Assembly: GCA_905234285.1 (NCBI GenBank)
Contig: CAJOHK010000007.1
Coordinates: 31,538-95,537 of the forward strand
DNA: 64,000 nucleotides
From: an uncultured Bacteroidales bacterium
GTDB lineage: Bacteria; Bacteroidota; Bacteroidia; Bacteroidales; UBA932
Reading direction: 5' to 3'
Position 1 is the first letter of the stretch. Each line of letters begins with the position of its first letter. The position numbers and the translations under genes are program-made. Under the pieces are notes generated by a model. The model saw only the letters and a list, made by a program, of their open reading frames with translations. It searched no databases and had not been told where the DNA came from. This document shows positions 62,200-64,000 of this stretch, piece after piece.

Positions 62200-62910
62200 T
62201 TATTTCGCGACCGTCCACCTGGGCGGGAAATAGCTCACCATGTGTCCTGTATTGTCGGGATTATTGGCGGCGTGCCACAAATAGATGGTGGCAGCCTCAT
62301 CGATACCGGCAAGCATATCCTCGGTAACGTCGAAACGAATGAAGTATCTGGCGTCCTTGGGCTCTTTACTGACAGTAGACATATCGTCTTCACTCTTTGT
62401 TTCCTCAAAAATCTTCGTAGCCGTTACGGCACCGTTTTTCTTGGTTACCAGGACGGCGATGAATTTTTGAGCCCTACCGTCTTCGGCATACATGAAACGG
62501 GGATACATGGAGAACGAACCGGGCCTGTTAATCTTGAAGCGGAGGCCGATATCGGAAGCGACCTTCACGCCTGCCACGGTTTCATAGGCCTTCACTCTGT
62601 TATATACGATACGGGGAGGAGCATTATAGACTCCGGAGTTCTTCTCTGATGAAAGCCAGGTCATGTTGTCTATGGTAACTGACGGAATAGGCATTTTGTC
62701 GTTCTTACCTATGCCGTATTGTTCCATGGTCGCGGGAGAGAGATCGGCCTTTTTGACTTCGCCGGGGGCCAGGTTGTAATCGAAGGCCTCGGGGTCGTTA
62801 GGCCATGTAGTCTGGGCAGAAGCCTGAATTCCTGCAGTCAGGAACAGGGCAGAGCCCAAAATCATCACGAGGAATAGTTTCGGTGTTTTCATGTTGATCA
62901 GTGTTTTCAT
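62200..62910 (-). CDS. Exported protein made of the SusE-like C-terminal beta-sandwich domain
   Basis: A 236-residue protein with a signal peptide (cleavage near IQASA-Q). The body resembles the last ~180 residues of the SusE-like protein at 38878: LRFKINRPGSFSMYPRF corresponds to FYITQPGEFKSFLRKQ, KFIAVLVTKKNGAVTATKIFEE to VTVALLTNKKGFGKRAIYVFD, and VTEDMLAGIDEAATIYLWHA to ITEEMLYGIVEPAQVFIFDS. A carbohydrate-binding role is inferred, not shown. Two starts are possible (62910 and 62892). I kept 62910 because a near-consensus -7 box, CAATTTTG on the minus strand, lies 6 bases upstream, as in other short-leader genes here. Confidence 0.65.
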   Translation of the reverse strand: MKTLINMKTPKLFLVMILGSALFLTAGIQASAQTTWPNDPEAFDYNLAPGEVKKADLSPATMEQYGIGKNDKMPIPSVTIDNMTWLSSEKNSGVYNAPPRIVYNRVKAYETVAGVKVASDIGLRFKINRPGSFSMYPRFMYAEDGRAQKFIAVLVTKKNGAVTATKIFEETKSEDDMSTVSKEPKDARYFIRFDVTEDMLAGIDEAATIYLWHAANNPDNTGHMVSYFPPRWTVAK

Positions 62911-62974
62911 TTGCTACAAAATTGGCAAAATTGCATGCACGATTGATAACAGGTATGGAATCTAAGTAAAAAAA

Positions 62975-62981
62975 CAGACCA
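62975..62981 (+). promoter_or_regulatory. CAGACCA element upstream of the esterase gene at 63052
   Basis: CAGACCA preceded by a seven-A run, almost the same context as at 53364; a degenerate second copy (CATACCG) starts ten bases on. It lies in the 141-base divergent gap between 62910 and 63052. A weak -7 candidate TACGTTGT is at 63041, farther away than at the other two sites. Confidence 0.35.
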
Positions 62982-63051
62982 GTTCATACCGGGAGACTAT
63001 TTGTTTTTTGCCCCCTTTTTCCGAAATTCGTGAAGTATTTTACGTTGTGCA

Positions 63052-64000
63052 ATGATGTCAAAGATTAAAGGAATCCTGCTGCTCCCGGCCCTGCTTCTGG
63101 CGAGCGGGATGCTGCAGGCAAAAGTCGAGATGCCGTTCATCTTCGGCGACAATATGGTACTCCAGCAGCAGGCGCATGTGGCTATCTGGGGCACGGCGAC
63201 GGGGAAAAAAGTAACCATCACCGCTTCATGGAGCCGGGAAAAGACCGTGACGAATCCGGACGAGGATGGCCACTGGTTCACCCGCATTCCCACGCCCTCT
63301 GCCGGCGGGCCCTACGACCTTTGCATTTCCGACGGGGAGAAGACTGTGTTTCACAACGTCATGGTGGGCGAAGTCTGGCTCTGTAGCGGCCAGTCCAACA
63401 TGGAAATGCGACTGCGCGGCTGGCCGGGACAGCCTGTTGAACACGCCACCGATTATATCTTGTCGGCCAGGCCATCTGTCCCCATCCGCCTTATTGACGT
63501 AGACTCCAAGCATCCGGCATCGGGTTCCTGGAAAGAGAATCGCCCAGAAGTTGTAGCGCAGAGCAGCGCCACAGCCTACTTCTTTGCCCATAAGCTGTAT
63601 GAGATTCTGAACGTTCCCATCGGTATTATCACTGCCGACAAAGGCGGCTCCCCTATCGAATCCTGGATGAGTCGGGCTATCCTGGAGCATGATTTCCCCA
63701 GCGAAATCAACGAGGAGGACGAAGATCCTCCCGCAGCCTACTACAACAGCATGCTCCGGCCCATGATGCCTTATACCTTCAAGGGCATACTTTGGTACCA
63801 AGGAGAAGACAACCGGCTGCGATACAAGGCATATCCAGCCCTTCAGGCTCGCTTTGCACAAATGCTCCGGGAAGAATTCCAGAACCAGGATGCACCCTTT
63901 TACTACGTGCAGATTGCGCCCTTTATTTACGGCAATCCCGAGTCCTTTACTTCGGGTTACTTCTATGAAGCCCAACAGAAAGCCCTGGAACTCATCCCCA
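63052..64000 (+). CDS. Sialate-O-acetylesterase-type SGNH hydrolase, 5' part (runs off the window)
   Basis: 316 complete codons are visible. A signal peptide (MMSKIKGILLLPALLLASGMLQA) is followed by the family start FIFGDNMVLQQQAHVAIWGTA, a small beta domain, and the catalytic nucleophile block GEVWLCSGQSNMEMRL. Then come VPIGIITADKGGSPIESWMS and KGILWYQGEDN, the conserved G-E-x-N block. These proteins (PF03629) deacetylate sialic acids or plant cell-wall sugars; next to a pectin PUL, a plant acetyl ester is more likely than sialic acid. The His-containing end lies beyond the window. The first of two adjacent ATG codons is used as start. Confidence 0.85.
   Translation, partial: MMSKIKGILLLPALLLASGMLQAKVEMPFIFGDNMVLQQQAHVAIWGTATGKKVTITASWSREKTVTNPDEDGHWFTRIPTPSAGGPYDLCISDGEKTVFHNVMVGEVWLCSGQSNMEMRLRGWPGQPVEHATDYILSARPSVPIRLIDVDSKHPASGSWKENRPEVVAQSSATAYFFAHKLYEILNVPIGIITADKGGSPIESWMSRAILEHDFPSEINEEDEDPPAAYYNSMLRPMMPYTFKGILWYQGEDNRLRYKAYPALQARFAQMLREEFQNQDAPFYYVQIAPFIYGNPESFTSGYFYEAQQKALELIP

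Noticed and set aside
1..64000. CRISPR array or prophage
   Set aside because: No regularly spaced direct repeats, cas genes, integrase or phage structural genes were found.

Overview
The window is chromosomal DNA from a member of the Bacteroidota, most likely order Bacteroidales. The signs are a SusC/SusD pair inside a large polysaccharide utilisation locus (PUL), many short lipoprotein signals (hydrophobic stretch then Cys), a compact 286-residue primary sigma factor, and the phylum-typical -7 promoter hexamer-like element TAnnTTTG in front of several genes. Coding density is very high: genes overlap by ATGA or TAATG, and three convergent pairs have stop codons that touch. I cannot name a species from the sequence.

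Positions 1-23385 are mostly housekeeping. In order: recQ (cut by the window edge), ybaK, a walJ/yycJ-like metallo-hydrolase coupled to a TPR protein, an M28-family protein with altered catalytic residues, then a tightly coupled operon (MsbA-like ABC exporter, CBM9-like protein, VanZ-like protein, amidase/golvesin protein). After that come an FAD/Fe-S oxidase of the D-lactate/glycolate type, a remnant of an AAA/PD-(D/E)XK gene, the degP-rpoD-argS operon, dnaN, a highly structured intergenic element, a DnaQ-like exonuclease, a frameshifted BtuF-like binding protein, a CYTH protein, nadD and gmk.

Positions 23386-47124 (all minus strand, gaps of 0-14 bases) form one PUL operon read from 47124 leftwards: PL22-like lipoprotein, SusC with an extra C-terminal OmpA domain, SusD, SusE-like lipoprotein, GH105/beta-helix fusion, two CE12 esterases, an LVIVD beta-propeller, a Tat-type FAD oxidoreductase, a CE7-like esterase, a beta-helix/histidine-phosphatase fusion and a GH36 alpha-galactosidase. 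The enzyme set (GH105, CE12, PL22-like, GH36, esterases) points to acetylated pectin of the rhamnogalacturonan type.

Positions 47249-62191 (plus strand, divergent from the operon, interrupted by a minus-strand hipBA module at 51400-53212) encode surface lipoproteins. Two are fimbrillin-like proteins with a C-terminal paralogous domain. Three others share an N-terminal fimbrillin-like domain of about 300 residues, each fused to a different effector: PL22-like, LVIVD propeller, or CE12 esterase. Each of those effectors also exists free-standing in the divergent operon. Three tiny genes (49364, 53447, 60453) encode related peptides with the pattern P-x13-C-x-S, each directly upstream of a lipoprotein gene. 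The combination of small peptide plus fimbrillin-like display module plus pectin-active effector is the most interesting and apparently undescribed feature here. The window ends with a free-standing copy of the SusE-like C-terminal domain and the start of a sialate-O-acetylesterase-type SGNH gene.
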